A stretch of 64,000 bases of DNA from Albimonas marina (GCF_029223255.1 NZ_JARHUC010000009.1:186001-250000), one strand, 5' to 3'; numbered from the stretch's first letter, positions 41,359 to 50,780 are shown. Made by a program: numbers and translations. The notes: generated by a model from the letters alone, not told the origin.

Positions 41359-42393
41359 ATGAACGGCGAGGAGGCCCGGCGCGTCGCGCTGCGGCGCTCA
41401 TTTCGAAACGCCATTTTCCGGACGCCCGCCCTGACCGACCGCCGTTTTCCGAGCCGCCCCGCCCGACCGCGCGATTTCGGGGCGAAGCTGCGCCTGACGG
41501 CGATGATGTGGGGCTGCGACAGCCAGAAGGCGCTGGCCGCGCGGTTCCGCGAGGCCGATCCCAACACCGACTTCGACGTCGCGCGCTCCTACAAGTGGAT
41601 CCAGGGGCGGGCGGCGCCGCGTTCGGCCAAGCTCTACGAGGAATGGGCGCGGCTGCTCGACGTCGGGCGCCCCGGCGCCTGGCTCGCGGCCTGCGACCTG
41701 GGCGCCTTCGTCGCCACGCTGGAGACGCGCCACGGCCCGGCCGCCGCCGGCCTGCGCGAGGCCGCGGGCCTGGCGCCGGAGCCCGCCTCGGCCGGCGAGC
41801 CGCATGCCTTCCTGCCCGGCCGCTTCGCCCTCTACGGCCTCGCCCAGTCGCCCTATTACGAGGACCGCATGATCCGCGGCGACCTCCAGATCTCCCCCGG
41901 CCTCGAGGGGGAGCCGGGCCACCGGGTGCGGGTGCGCGAGTCCTTCGCGGGGATCGACGCGGTGTGGACCGGCGCCGTCGAGCCCCACGCCCAGGGCGTC
42001 TCGGGGGAGCTGCGCAACGAGGGCGGGGTGTTCGGCCCCTGCTACCTCGCGCTGATCGCGCCGACCCTGCCGGCGAGCCTGCTGACGGGGATGATGGTGG
42101 GCTTCGTCTCCCTCCAGCCCGGCGCGCAGCGGCCCTATGCGACCCGCTTCGCCGCCGTGCGCGTCCCCCCGGCGGCGGTCGAGACGCTGGTCGCGTCCAA
42201 CCGCTACCTCGGCGTGCAGGAGCCCATCGCGGACGACCTGCGCGCCCTGGGCCTGCCCGTGGACGACGAGCCGGGCTTCGCCGAGGCGCTCGAGCGCTGG
42301 CTGCGCAGCCCCGTCGCTCCCGCGGCGCTGGCGCCCGCGGAGATGACCGAGCTGGTCGCCGGCGCCGACCGGCTGTGGCTCGCCACGCTCTAG
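41359..42393 (+). CDS. Protein of unknown function with HTH-like N-terminal domain
   Basis: 344 residues; I do not recognise the family. A basic N-terminus (1-45) is followed by AKLRLTAMMWGCDSQKALA and FDVARSYKWIQGRAAPRSAKLYEEWARLL, which look like a helix-turn-helix that would read a target with the R-S-Y-K-W-I-Q-G-R helix. The rest (about 145-344) is a mixed alpha/beta domain with a PGRFALYGLAQSPYYEDRMIRGDL start, suggestive of a ligand or effector module. No signal peptide or membrane helix. It stands alone after a terminator. Start could be further downstream (for example near the AKLRLTAMM segment), but none is better supported. Confidence 0.65.
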   Translation: MNGEEARRVALRRSFRNAIFRTPALTDRRFPSRPARPRDFGAKLRLTAMMWGCDSQKALAARFREADPNTDFDVARSYKWIQGRAAPRSAKLYEEWARLLDVGRPGAWLAACDLGAFVATLETRHGPAAAGLREAAGLAPEPASAGEPHAFLPGRFALYGLAQSPYYEDRMIRGDLQISPGLEGEPGHRVRVRESFAGIDAVWTGAVEPHAQGVSGELRNEGGVFGPCYLALIAPTLPASLLTGMMVGFVSLQPGAQRPYATRFAAVRVPPAAVETLVASNRYLGVQEPIADDLRALGLPVDDEPGFAEALERWLRSPVAPAALAPAEMTELVAGADRLWLATL

Positions 42394-42730
42394 GCCCGCG
42401 CGCGGCCGCGGCCGTCCCCGGTTTTCCAATCCGTTCCAAAATTCGCCGCCGAAACGACGAACATGCGCGTTGAGGGCGCCCGCCCACCGCGGCAGGGTGC
42501 GCGCCGAGGACGCCCGCCGCGGCGGCGTCCGAGGTGATCGCATCGAGGCGAGGGCGGAGGCGCGTTGGGGCGCCCTTCGCCGAACCGGAGGAGACGGCGG
42601 CCCGGCCCCGGGGGGGACGCCGGGGAACGCCTCCTCCGGTTCCCCGCCTCGGGGCGGCGCGGGGCGAACCCCAGGCCCGCGTCGCCCGAAGACCCGCCGC
42701 TTTGGATGGCGGCGCCGGGGCGGGGCGGGA
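42394..42730. other. 337-bp intergenic region between convergent genes
   Basis: No coding region is supported. It contains a 12-bp perfect inverted repeat GAACCGGAGGAG (42582-42593) / CTCCTCCGGTTC (42631-42642) and a smaller GGACGCC/GGCGTCC pair near 42498-42520. These may serve as terminators for the genes on both sides. Confidence 0.55.
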
Positions 42731-44134
42731 TCAGGCCGCGGCGTCGGCGTCCTCGCCGAGGTCCCACCACAGGGCGGCCATCAGACCCAGCGCCTCGCGG
42801 CACAGCGGCAGCAGCACATGCTCGTCCGGCGCGTGCTGGGAGCAGGCGGTGTAGGAATGCGGGACCCAGATCGCCGGGATGCCCAGCAGGTCGGTGAACA
42901 GCTCGTTGCAGATCGAGGCGCCCATCTGCGGGATCACCGCCGGCGCCGCGCCCGAGGTCCGCTCGATCGAGCGGCGCACGCGCGCGGCCCAGGGGTCGTC
43001 GGGCTCGGTCCGGCTGGCCGCGAAGCCGCCGCGGTTGGCCTCGGGCGGCTCCTCGATCGCGACCATCGGAAAGCCGCGGGCGTCGAGGTGGCGGCGCAGG
43101 CCGGGGAGGATGTCGTCGACGTCGGTGCCGGCGATGTAGCGCAGCTGGCAGCTCGCCCGCGCCACCGGCTGGATCGCGTTCACCGGGCTCTCGGGCGTGC
43201 CGGTCAGCATCGCCAGCACCGCGAAGCTGTTCCAGGCGTAGACGTTCTCGGCCGGCGAGAAGCCGGGCTCCCCCCAGTCGGGGTCGGGGCGGGGGCCGTC
43301 GGGGCCGGCCTCGATCCGCACCCCGGCCAGCAGCTCGCGCACCAGGGCCGAGGGCGGGGCGGGGCGCCAGGCCTCGACCTCGATGCGCCCGGTGGCCGAG
43401 ACGATGGAGGCGATGGCGTGGCTCAGGATCGCCGCCGGATCCGCCAGCGCCCCGCCCCAGTTGCCGGAGTGATGCGCCCCCTCGCGCAGGGCGCAGACCA
43501 GCTCGAAGTTCACCGCCCCGCGCGCGCCCAGCGACACGGTCGGCCGGTCGACCGAGACCCGCGGCCCGTCGGAGGCGACGAAGACGTCGGCGCGGAAGGC
43601 GTCGAGATCGCTCTCGATCACCTCGCGCAGGCCTTTCGAGCCGTTCTCCTCCCCCGTCTCGATGATCCATTTCACGTTGTAGCCCAGCCGCCCGCCCCGC
43701 GCGGCCAGCGTCGCCTCCAGCGCCTTGAGGTTGATCCAGTGCTGGCTCTTGTTGTCGGCGGTGCCGCGGCCGTAGAGCCGCTCGCCCTCGCGCGCCGTGC
43801 GCCAGGGGCCGGCGCCGCGGGTCCAGCGGTCGTCCATGCCGCGCACCGTGTCGCCGTGGCCGTAGCCCAGCAGCGTGGGCAGGGCCGGATCCTCGATCCG
43901 GGTCGCCAGCAGCACCGGGCCGCAGCCGGGCAGGGGGTTGTCGTAGACCCGCGTCTCGAACCCCAGCGCCTGGAAGGCGGGGGCCATCGCCTCGTCGAGG
44001 TAGCGCCGGCAGTGGGGCAGCCCCTCGGGGACCTGGCTCTCGGTCGGATAGGACACCAGGCGGGCGAGGTCCTGCTCGAACCCGCCGGCGTCGAAATAGG
44101 CCTGGGCGTGCTGGATGGCGGCGGCTCGGCTCAT
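42731..44134 (-). CDS. M20-family peptidase/amidase
   Basis: 467 residues. Metal and catalytic residues are readable in LLGYGHGDTVRG (His, Asp), GRGTADNKSQ (bridging Asp) and IETGEENGSKG (Glu pair); a late MGASICNELF segment is near the final histidine, WVPHSYTACSQHAPDE. These features place it with dipeptidase/acylase-like M20 enzymes. Cytoplasmic. It is divergent from a second M20 gene (44267-45400), sharing a 132-bp promoter region, so the two may work on one peptide or conjugate. Confidence 0.87.
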   Translation of the reverse strand: MSRAAAIQHAQAYFDAGGFEQDLARLVSYPTESQVPEGLPHCRRYLDEAMAPAFQALGFETRVYDNPLPGCGPVLLATRIEDPALPTLLGYGHGDTVRGMDDRWTRGAGPWRTAREGERLYGRGTADNKSQHWINLKALEATLAARGGRLGYNVKWIIETGEENGSKGLREVIESDLDAFRADVFVASDGPRVSVDRPTVSLGARGAVNFELVCALREGAHHSGNWGGALADPAAILSHAIASIVSATGRIEVEAWRPAPPSALVRELLAGVRIEAGPDGPRPDPDWGEPGFSPAENVYAWNSFAVLAMLTGTPESPVNAIQPVARASCQLRYIAGTDVDDILPGLRRHLDARGFPMVAIEEPPEANRGGFAASRTEPDDPWAARVRRSIERTSGAAPAVIPQMGASICNELFTDLLGIPAIWVPHSYTACSQHAPDEHVLLPLCREALGLMAALWWDLGEDADAAA

Positions 44135-44266
44135 GCGGTCGGTCCCTCGTGGCTGTCGGCGGGGCGAAGCGGAGCACAGCGCGCGCGCGAAGGCCAGCGG
44201 CCGCAGGGCTCTGGCGCGGCCCGCGGCCTTCGGCCACTGTCGGCGCAGCCAGCTCAGGAGCCTGCG

Positions 44267-45400
44267 ATGCCCATCCCCGACCATTCCCCCGACCCCGCGC
44301 GGATCCAGGCGGACCTCGAGGCGCTGGTCGCGCTCGAATCCCCGACCGAGGACGCGGCCCGCGTCACCGCCGCGATCGCCGCGGTCGAGACGCGCCTGGC
44401 TGAGGCCGGGGCGGAGACGACCCGGATCCCCGGCCGCGACGGCTTCGGCGATCACCTGGCCGCCACCCTCGCGGGCGGGCGCGAGGGCGCGCCGGTGCTG
44501 ATCCTGTGCCACCTCGACACCGTCCACCCCGTCGGCGCCTTCGGTCCCGCGCCGGTGCGGATCGAGGGGCGGCGGCTGATCGGCCCCGGCTCGGTCGACA
44601 TGAAGGGGGGCGTGGCGCTGGCGTTGGCGCTGGTGCGCACGCTGGCGGCCGATCCCGCGCCGCGCCGGCCCGTGCGGCTGCTGTTCACCTCGGACGAGGA
44701 GGTCGGCTCCCCCACCTCCCGCGCCCTGATCGAGGCGGAGGCGGCCCCCGCCTCCCACGTGCTGGTGGTGGAGCCCGCGCGCGAGGGCGGCGGCGTGGTG
44801 ACCGGCCGGCGCGGCGTGGGGCGCTACGTGGTGCGCGCCCACGGGCGGCCCTCGCATTCGGGCCTCGACCATCCGGCGGGGCGCAGCGCGATCCGCACGC
44901 TGGCCCGCGCGATCCTCGAGATCGAGGCGATGACCGACTACACGCGCAACGTGGCCCTGAACGTGGGCACGGTGCGCGGCGGCACCGGCGCCAACGTGGT
45001 GCCCGAACATGCCGAGGCGCTGGTCGACCTGCGCATCGACGATCCCGCCGACGCCGAGGAGTTCGACGCCCGCATCCGCGCCCTGGCCAGCGGCGACGAG
45101 GGCGTGACCCTGACGGTCGAGGGCGGCATCAACCGCCCGCCCTACCGACGCTCCCCGGGGATCGACTCGCTTCTCGCCCTGGCGCGCGAGGCGGGGGCGC
45201 CGCTGGGCCTGGCGCTGCCCGACGTGCATACGGGCGGGGGCGGCGACAGTTCCTTCGTCGCGGCGATGACCCCGGTTCTGGACGGTCTGGGCGTGGCCGG
45301 CGGGGGCGCGCACACGCTGGGCGAGTGGGTGGACCTCGACAGCCTCGCCCCCCGCGGCGCGCTGCTCGCGCGCCTGACGGATCGCGTCGCCCGCATGTGA
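44267..45400 (+). CDS. M20-family peptidase (carboxypeptidase G2/ArgE-like)
   Basis: 377 residues. CHLDTVHP at 81-88 (H82, D84), GPGSVDMKGG (bridging Asp) and FTSDEEVGS (catalytic Glu) form the dinuclear site; GGINRPPY and HTGGGGDSSF supply the C-terminal elements, with the terminal histidine in GGGAHTLGEW. The lid domain includes GRPSHSG, as in CPG2, which removes C-terminal glutamate from folate-like conjugates. It lacks a signal peptide. Divergent from the other M20 gene. Combined with the AbgB-like enzyme at 12279-13889, the strain has several conjugate-hydrolysing M20 members. Confidence 0.88.
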   Translation: MPIPDHSPDPARIQADLEALVALESPTEDAARVTAAIAAVETRLAEAGAETTRIPGRDGFGDHLAATLAGGREGAPVLILCHLDTVHPVGAFGPAPVRIEGRRLIGPGSVDMKGGVALALALVRTLAADPAPRRPVRLLFTSDEEVGSPTSRALIEAEAAPASHVLVVEPAREGGGVVTGRRGVGRYVVRAHGRPSHSGLDHPAGRSAIRTLARAILEIEAMTDYTRNVALNVGTVRGGTGANVVPEHAEALVDLRIDDPADAEEFDARIRALASGDEGVTLTVEGGINRPPYRRSPGIDSLLALAREAGAPLGLALPDVHTGGGGDSSFVAAMTPVLDGLGVAGGGAHTLGEWVDLDSLAPRGALLARLTDRVARM

Positions 45401-45897
45401 GGGCGCGGGGCGGAGGCGGCGCCCCGCGCGCCCCCCGGCCGGTCCCGCGGACGGGCGGGCGCGGCGGGGAGCGTGCGCCCGGAAGCTGTATGTGGGCGGC
45501 GCGCTTCGCGCTGCAAGCGTCTGCTCCGGATCGGTAAAATTCGAATGCGGCGGCCCTTGAGCGGGAAGGCCGCGGCATCGGTCCGGGCTGGCCGCAGCGT
45601 GGAGGACGCAGGGCCGGACGGGCGCGCGCCGGTCAGCTCAGCGCTTCCGACGCCGGGCGGATCGCGGCGTCTCCGCGCTCCGCCACGGGCGCTCCGACGA
45701 CGTCCGGCGCGCCCGCCTCCGCCGGCGCCGCGCCAGGCGCGCGAGGGGCCTGCGGGGGCGCCGAAAGGGCGCTCGCGGGGTGTCGCGCCGCGGCCTCGCC
45801 TTCGCGGCGATGGTCCGAACATGCTTGCGGAACCGCGCGCGAGGCGTCATGTCCCCCGCCAGAGGCGACGCCGCCCCATCCCTGAAAGGTTTTCCTG
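45401..45897. other. 497-bp region upstream of the DEAD-box helicase
   Basis: No coding region is supported. A locally AT-rich GGTAAAATTCGAATG near 45531-45546 could be a promoter core, which would give a long untranslated leader (about 350 bases) for the helicase, as is common for cold-induced RNA helicases. This is speculative; nothing else stands out. Confidence 0.45.
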
Positions 45898-47595
45898 ATG
45901 TCCGACGCGCCGCGCGTTCCGCCGTCGCTCGCCTCCGCGTTGGCGGAGCGCGGCTACGAATCCCTCACCCCCGTGCAGGAGGCTGTGCTGGCCCCCGACG
46001 TCGCCGGCCGCGACGCGCTGGTCTCGGCGCGCACCGGCTCGGGCAAGACCATCGCCTTCGGCCTGTCGATGGCCGAGGACCTGCTGCAGGGGGCCGAGCG
46101 TCTCGGCCCGGCCGAGGCGCCGCTGGGCCTGATCGTCGCCCCCACGCGCGAGCTCGCCATGCAGGTGCGCCGGGAGCTGGAGTGGCTCTACGCCCCCGCC
46201 GGCGCCGTCTTCGCCTCCTGCATCGGCGGCATGGACCCGCGCGCCGAGCGTCGGGCGCTGGAGCGCGGCGCCCATATCGTCGTCGGCACCCCCGGCCGCC
46301 TGCGCGACCATATCGAGCGGCGCGCCCTCGACCTCGCCGAGCTGCGCACCGCGGTGCTCGACGAGGCCGACGAGATGCTCGACCTGGGCTTTCGCGAGGA
46401 CCTGGAGTTCATCCTCGCCGCCGCGCCCGAGAGCCGGCGCACGCTGCTGTTCTCGGCCACCGTGCCCAAGGGCATCGCGGCGCTGGCCGAGCGCTTCCAG
46501 CGCGACGCCGCCCGCATCACCACCGCGGGCGAGCGGCGGGCCCATTCCGACATCGACTACCGCGCCTACGCGGTGATGCCGGCGGACCGCGAGAACGCGG
46601 TCTACAACCTGCTGCGCTTCCACGACGCCGAGCGGGCGCTGGTGTTCTGCACCACCCGCGCCTCGGCCGCTCACCTGGCGGCGAGGTTCTCGAACCGCGG
46701 CCTGCCGGTGGTGGCGCTGTCGGGGGAGCTGAGCCAGTCCGAGCGCACCCACGCCCTGCAGGCGATGCGCGACGGGCGGGCGCGGATCTGCGTGGCGACC
46801 GACGTCGCCGCCCGCGGCATCGACCTGCCGGGGCTGGACCTGGTGATCCACGCCGACCTGCCCACCAATTCCGAGACGCTGGTCCACCGCAGCGGCCGCA
46901 CCGGGCGCGCGGGCCGCAAGGGCCTGTGCGCGCTGATCGTGCCGGTGAAGGCGCGCCGCAAGGCCGAGCGCCTGCTGGCCGGCGCGGGGGTCGAGACGGT
47001 GTGGGCCGCGCCTCCGGGCCCGACCGAGATCCTCGCCCGCGACGACGCCCGCATCCTCGAGGATCCGGGCCTCGCCGAGGCGGTGGCCGAGGACGAGCAG
47101 GCGCTGGTCGCGGCCCTGCTGGAGCGTCACGGTCCCGAGCGCGTCGCCGCCGCCTTCCTGCGCCGCCTGCGCGCCGGCATGGCCGCGCCCGAGGAGCTGG
47201 CCGATCCCGGCGACATGGCCGCCGGCAAGCGCCCCGCGCGCGAGGCCTTCGGCGCCAGCGTCTGGTTCGAGCTGTCGGTGGGCCGCAAGCAGCGGGCCGA
47301 GCCGCGCTGGCTGCTGCCGATGATCCTCACCGGCGGCGGGCTGGAGCGCCGCGACGTCGGCGCGATCCGCATCGGCGAGACCGAGACCCACGTCCAGATC
47401 GCCGCCGACCGGGCCGACGCCTTCCTCGAGGCGATCTCGCCGGGCCGCACGCTGGAGAAGGGCGTGCGCGTGGCCCCCTCCGACGGCCCGCCGCCGGACA
47501 GCGAGCGTCCGGGCGGCCGCGGCGGCCCGCGCCCCCGGCGCCCCGCCCATCCCCGCCCGCATCGCAAGGGCCGTCCCGGCGACGACCGGCGCTGA
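45898..47595 (+). CDS. DEAD-box ATP-dependent RNA helicase (DbpA/DeaD type)
   Basis: 565 residues. The Q-motif (YESLTPVQEAVL), Walker A SARTGSGKT (43-51), PTRELAMQ, GTPGRLRDH, DEAD in VLDEADEML, SAT (LFSATVPKG), ATDVAARGIDLP and HRSGRTGRAG are all present. After the helicase core (to about 365) is a linker and a DbpA/CsdA-like RNA-binding domain (about 440-520), then an Arg/Gly/Pro-rich tail that would bind RNA. It probably helps ribosome assembly or RNA decay. ATG 45898 follows CTGAAAGGTTTTCCTG. Confidence 0.92.
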   Translation: MSDAPRVPPSLASALAERGYESLTPVQEAVLAPDVAGRDALVSARTGSGKTIAFGLSMAEDLLQGAERLGPAEAPLGLIVAPTRELAMQVRRELEWLYAPAGAVFASCIGGMDPRAERRALERGAHIVVGTPGRLRDHIERRALDLAELRTAVLDEADEMLDLGFREDLEFILAAAPESRRTLLFSATVPKGIAALAERFQRDAARITTAGERRAHSDIDYRAYAVMPADRENAVYNLLRFHDAERALVFCTTRASAAHLAARFSNRGLPVVALSGELSQSERTHALQAMRDGRARICVATDVAARGIDLPGLDLVIHADLPTNSETLVHRSGRTGRAGRKGLCALIVPVKARRKAERLLAGAGVETVWAAPPGPTEILARDDARILEDPGLAEAVAEDEQALVAALLERHGPERVAAAFLRRLRAGMAAPEELADPGDMAAGKRPAREAFGASVWFELSVGRKQRAEPRWLLPMILTGGGLERRDVGAIRIGETETHVQIAADRADAFLEAISPGRTLEKGVRVAPSDGPPPDSERPGGRGGPRPRRPAHPRPHRKGRPGDDRR

Positions 47596-47634
47596 GCGGA
47601 TCCCCGGGGGCGGCGCCCGCTCCCGGGGCCGCCT

Positions 47635-49209
47635 TCAGGCCTCCAGCCCGGCCTTGCGCAGCCCCTCCATCAGGTGCGCGAGGTCCTGGGGGGAGGCGTT
47701 CCACTTGCGGATCTCTTCGGCCGGCGACAGGCCGCGGCGCAGGTTGCGCATCCGCGCGATCGACAGCGCCGCCTCGGGCCGGCCCAGCTGGCCCTGCGCC
47801 GCGGCGTTGAGGATGTGGGACCAGTAGAACCCCGGCAGCCCCACCCGCGCCATGTCCACCAGCACCGCTTCGTAGTCGCCGCGGTGATAGTGGTGGCGGG
47901 CCGAGGCGAAGTGATACCAGCCCGGATGCAGCGGGTTCAGCCGCCGCGCCCGGCGCGAGAGCTCCACCCCGCGGTCATGCTCTCCCAGGAAGGCCAGGTA
48001 GTGCCCGGCCTCGGCCAGGATCTCGGGGTCGTTGGGGTTGAGGTCCAGCGCGCGCTGCATCTCGGCCTGGAACGTGGCGTTGTCCTTGCGGAAGAAATGC
48101 GCGATCGCCAGCCAGCAGCGGGCGTAGGCGCTCTGCGGATCCAGCTCGGTCGCGCGCTGCGCGGTCGCCAGCGCCCGGCCCAGCGGATCGGGGCGCGGAT
48201 TGGCGCCGAAGCGGTGCTCGGCCAGGTAGACGTTGGACAGCAGCGCATGCGCCTCGGCATAGGTCGGGTCCAGCGCCACCGCCCGCTCCAGCAGCTCGCG
48301 CGCCTCGGCGTGGACCGCGTCGTCGAGGCTCGCGGTCCAGCGCCGCGCGCGCAGCAGGCAGTCGTAGGCGTCGAGCTCTGGCGGGGTCTTGCGCAGCGCC
48401 CGCGACAGGGTGGTGTCCTGCACCTGCACGCCCAGGGCGGCGGCGACCATGCGGGTCAGCTCGTCCTGCACCTCGAAGAGGTCGGCCACCTCCCGGTCGT
48501 AGCGCCCGGCCCAGAGCGAGACGCCGGTCGCCGCGTCCACCAGCTGCACGTTCAGCCGGATGCGCCGGGCGTCGCTGCGCGCGCTGCCCGCCACGATGAA
48601 GTCCGCGCCCAGCCGCCCGGCGATGTCGGGGGGCGACATCGCGCTGGCGCGGAAGTGGAAGGCGGTGCCCCCGGCGATGACGCGCAGCTCCCGGAAGCGG
48701 GTCAGCGCGCCGATCAGGTCCTCGGTCAGCCCGTCGCAGAGGTACTTGTCGGTCTCGGCGCTCGCGGCCTTGAAGGGCAGGATCAGCAGGGTGGGCGGGT
48801 GCGCGGCGCCGTCCGGCTCGGGCGGCGGCGCCTCCGGGGCGATCTCTACAGGCGGGCCCGCGGGCGCCGCGCCGGCGGGGACCCGCCGCTCGGCGCAGGC
48901 GCGCGCCTCGACCTCGGCCACGAAGCGGAAGCCCCGGCGGGGGATCGTGCGCACGTAGCTCTGTTCCGCCCCGCTGTCGCCCAGCGCCTTGCGCAGCGCG
49001 AACAGGCGGCTGCTGATCGTGGTCTCGGCCACCGCGCGGCCGTCCCAGATCGCCTCGACCAGCTCGTCGCGGGGCACGATCCGGTCGCGCCGCTCGATCA
49101 GGTGCAGCAGGATGTTGAACACCAGCGGCTCCACCGGCAGCGCCGCCCCGTCGCGCCGCAGCTCGTAGAGCTCCGCGTCGGCCTCGAACGGGCCGAAGGC
49201 ATAGATCAT
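47635..49209 (-). CDS. Winged-helix (OmpR/CadC-type) regulator with TPR domain
   Basis: 524 residues. Residues 1-100 are a CadC/OmpR winged helix: FGPFEADAELYELRRDGAAL, then VVAETTISSRLFALRKALGDSG-like recognition elements and VRTIPRRGFRF. A Pro-rich linker (about 105-140) leads to an adenylate-cyclase-associated TolB-like segment (LLILPFKAASAETDKYLCDGL), then TPR repeats (about 290-500). No membrane helix is visible, unlike CadC. Such proteins read peptide or protein partners through the TPRs. It is divergent from the DUF1326-DUF2182 pair, with direct repeats and a palindrome between them. Confidence 0.87.
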   Translation of the reverse strand: MIYAFGPFEADAELYELRRDGAALPVEPLVFNILLHLIERRDRIVPRDELVEAIWDGRAVAETTISSRLFALRKALGDSGAEQSYVRTIPRRGFRFVAEVEARACAERRVPAGAAPAGPPVEIAPEAPPPEPDGAAHPPTLLILPFKAASAETDKYLCDGLTEDLIGALTRFRELRVIAGGTAFHFRASAMSPPDIAGRLGADFIVAGSARSDARRIRLNVQLVDAATGVSLWAGRYDREVADLFEVQDELTRMVAAALGVQVQDTTLSRALRKTPPELDAYDCLLRARRWTASLDDAVHAEARELLERAVALDPTYAEAHALLSNVYLAEHRFGANPRPDPLGRALATAQRATELDPQSAYARCWLAIAHFFRKDNATFQAEMQRALDLNPNDPEILAEAGHYLAFLGEHDRGVELSRRARRLNPLHPGWYHFASARHHYHRGDYEAVLVDMARVGLPGFYWSHILNAAAQGQLGRPEAALSIARMRNLRRGLSPAEEIRKWNASPQDLAHLMEGLRKAGLEA

Positions 49210-49226
49210 CTCGCCCTCCTGGCCTG

Positions 49227-49260
49227 ACCCTGATCGAACCCTGATGAAATCAGCAGGGTT
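49227..49260. promoter_or_regulatory. Direct repeats and palindrome between the winged-helix regulator and DUF1326 gene
   Basis: ACCCTGAT occurs twice, at 49227-49234 and 49238-49245, one helical turn (11 bp) apart, the spacing OmpR-type winged helices prefer. The second copy is inside a 24-base palindrome (49237-49260) with 10 of 12 base pairs matched. It lies 18 bp from the regulator start codon and 80 bp from the DUF1326 start. Confidence 0.6.
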
Positions 49261-49340
49261 TCAGCATGCGGCCGACAAGCGGGGAAGTCGACCGGCATCC
49301 ATCATCCTGTGCGAATATCCCGACGCAACAGGAGGCCCGC

Positions 49341-49943
49341 ATGGCCTGGTCGATCTCCGGCACCTACTTCGAGAGCTGCAACTGCGACACGGCCTGCCCG
49401 TGTCTGTTCCTCAGCCCGCCCACGCAGGACGACTGCACCGCCCTGGTGGGCTGGCACATCGCCGAGGGCGAGCATGAGGGGACCCCGCTGGCGGGGCTAA
49501 ACATGGCGCTGGCGGTGCATTCCGACGGTCCGATGCCCACCACACAGTGGACCGTCGCCGTCTATGTCGACGCCCGCGCGGACGAGGCGCAGAACGCCGC
49601 CCTGATGAAGATCTTCGGCGGCCAGGCCGGCGGGCACCCGGCGCGGCTCGCCTCCCACATCGGGGCCATCGCGGGCGTGCGCAGCGTGCCCATCGCCTTC
49701 ACCGTCGAGGGCGGCCGCCACCGGCTGGAGATCCCGGAGATCGCCGAGGTGGAGATCGAGCCCATCGTCGGCCAGGGCGACGGACCGGTCACCGTCGAGG
49801 GCCATCCGCTGTGCATCGCGCCGGGCTTTCCCGGGACCATCTCCAAGGGCAAGCGGCTGACCTACTCCGACCACGGGATGTCCTGGTCGCTGACCGACAA
49901 GACGGGGGTGTTCTCGCCCTTCGCCTACTCGGACGCGAGCTGA
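49341..49943 (+). CDS. DUF1326 protein
   Basis: 200 residues. The N-terminus contains ESCNCDTACPCLF, a conserved four-cysteine cluster (C-x-C-x4-C-x-C) that looks metal-binding, followed by a beta-rich body. AGGAGG precedes ATG 49341 by a good distance. No signal peptide, so it is probably cytoplasmic. The stop overlaps the start of the DUF2182 gene (TGATG), an association seen widely, and the pair is thought to be linked to metal or redox handling, though function is unproven. Confidence 0.85.
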   Translation: MAWSISGTYFESCNCDTACPCLFLSPPTQDDCTALVGWHIAEGEHEGTPLAGLNMALAVHSDGPMPTTQWTVAVYVDARADEAQNAALMKIFGGQAGGHPARLASHIGAIAGVRSVPIAFTVEGGRHRLEIPEIAEVEIEPIVGQGDGPVTVEGHPLCIAPGFPGTISKGKRLTYSDHGMSWSLTDKTGVFSPFAYSDAS

Positions 49944-50740
49944 TGGGGGGCGTGGGAACGGGGGCGGCGGCGGGGCGGAGCGCGCGGCCGCTCCGCCTTC
50001 TGCCGCTGCTGGCGGCGCCCGCGCTGGTCGCGGCGGGGGCCTGGGCGTGGCTGGCGCTGATGATCGGGGACATGTCGCGCATCCCCGGCTTCTCGCCGAT
50101 GGCAATGATGGCGCCGCAGCCGGTCTCGGGCGCGATGCTGTGGGGCCTGTTCGTGATGTGGGCGGTGATGATGGCCGCGATGATGCTGCCCACCGCCGCC
50201 CCGATGCTGGTCGCCTTCGCCCGGATGCAGGGCGCGGGGAAGGCGGGAAGCTGGGCGCCGGTCGCGGGCTTCGCCGGCGGCTACCTCGCGGTCTGGTCGG
50301 GCTTCAGCCTGGGGGCCGCGCTGCTGCAGGCGGCATTGACCGACCTCGCGCTGATGTCGCCGATGATGATGACGGCGGCGGCGCCGGTCTCGGGCGCGAT
50401 CCTGATCGCCGCGGGCCTCTACCAGTTCACCCCCTTCAAGCATGCGTGCCTGCGGCTCTGCCGTTCGCCGATGAGCTTCCTGATGACCCGCTGGCGGGAG
50501 GGCGTGGGCGGCGCCCTGCGCATGGGGCTGAGCCACGGCGCCTGGTGCCTGGGCTGCTGCTGGGCGCTGATGCTGGCGCTGTTCGCCGTGGGGGTGATGA
50601 ACACCGCCTGGATCGTGGGGATCGCGGCCTACGTGCTGCTTGAGAAGCTGGTCCCCCGCAGCCTGCTGCTGTCGCGCCTGTCGGGGGCGGGCCTGCTGGG
50701 CGCCGGGCTGTGGCTGGTCGCGGGCGCCGCGATGGGCTGA
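49943..50740 (+). CDS. DUF2182 integral membrane protein
   Basis: 265 residues with about seven hydrophobic helices. Met-rich stretches (MIGDMSRIPGFSPMAMMAPQ, MWAVMMAAMMLPTAAPM, MSPMMMTAA) and FKHACLRLCRSP plus HGAWCLGCCW are typical of DUF2182, a predicted metal-binding membrane protein; methionine and cysteine ligands point to copper(I) or a similar soft metal. Translation is coupled to the DUF1326 gene. Export, import or assembly of a metalloenzyme are all possible. Confidence 0.87.
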   Translation: MGGVGTGAAAGRSARPLRLLPLLAAPALVAAGAWAWLALMIGDMSRIPGFSPMAMMAPQPVSGAMLWGLFVMWAVMMAAMMLPTAAPMLVAFARMQGAGKAGSWAPVAGFAGGYLAVWSGFSLGAALLQAALTDLALMSPMMMTAAAPVSGAILIAAGLYQFTPFKHACLRLCRSPMSFLMTRWREGVGGALRMGLSHGAWCLGCCWALMLALFAVGVMNTAWIVGIAAYVLLEKLVPRSLLLSRLSGAGLLGAGLWLVAGAAMG

Positions 50741-50780
50741 GCGGCGGCGGCGAGGCCCGGCGCAGGGGGGGCGGGCGCGA

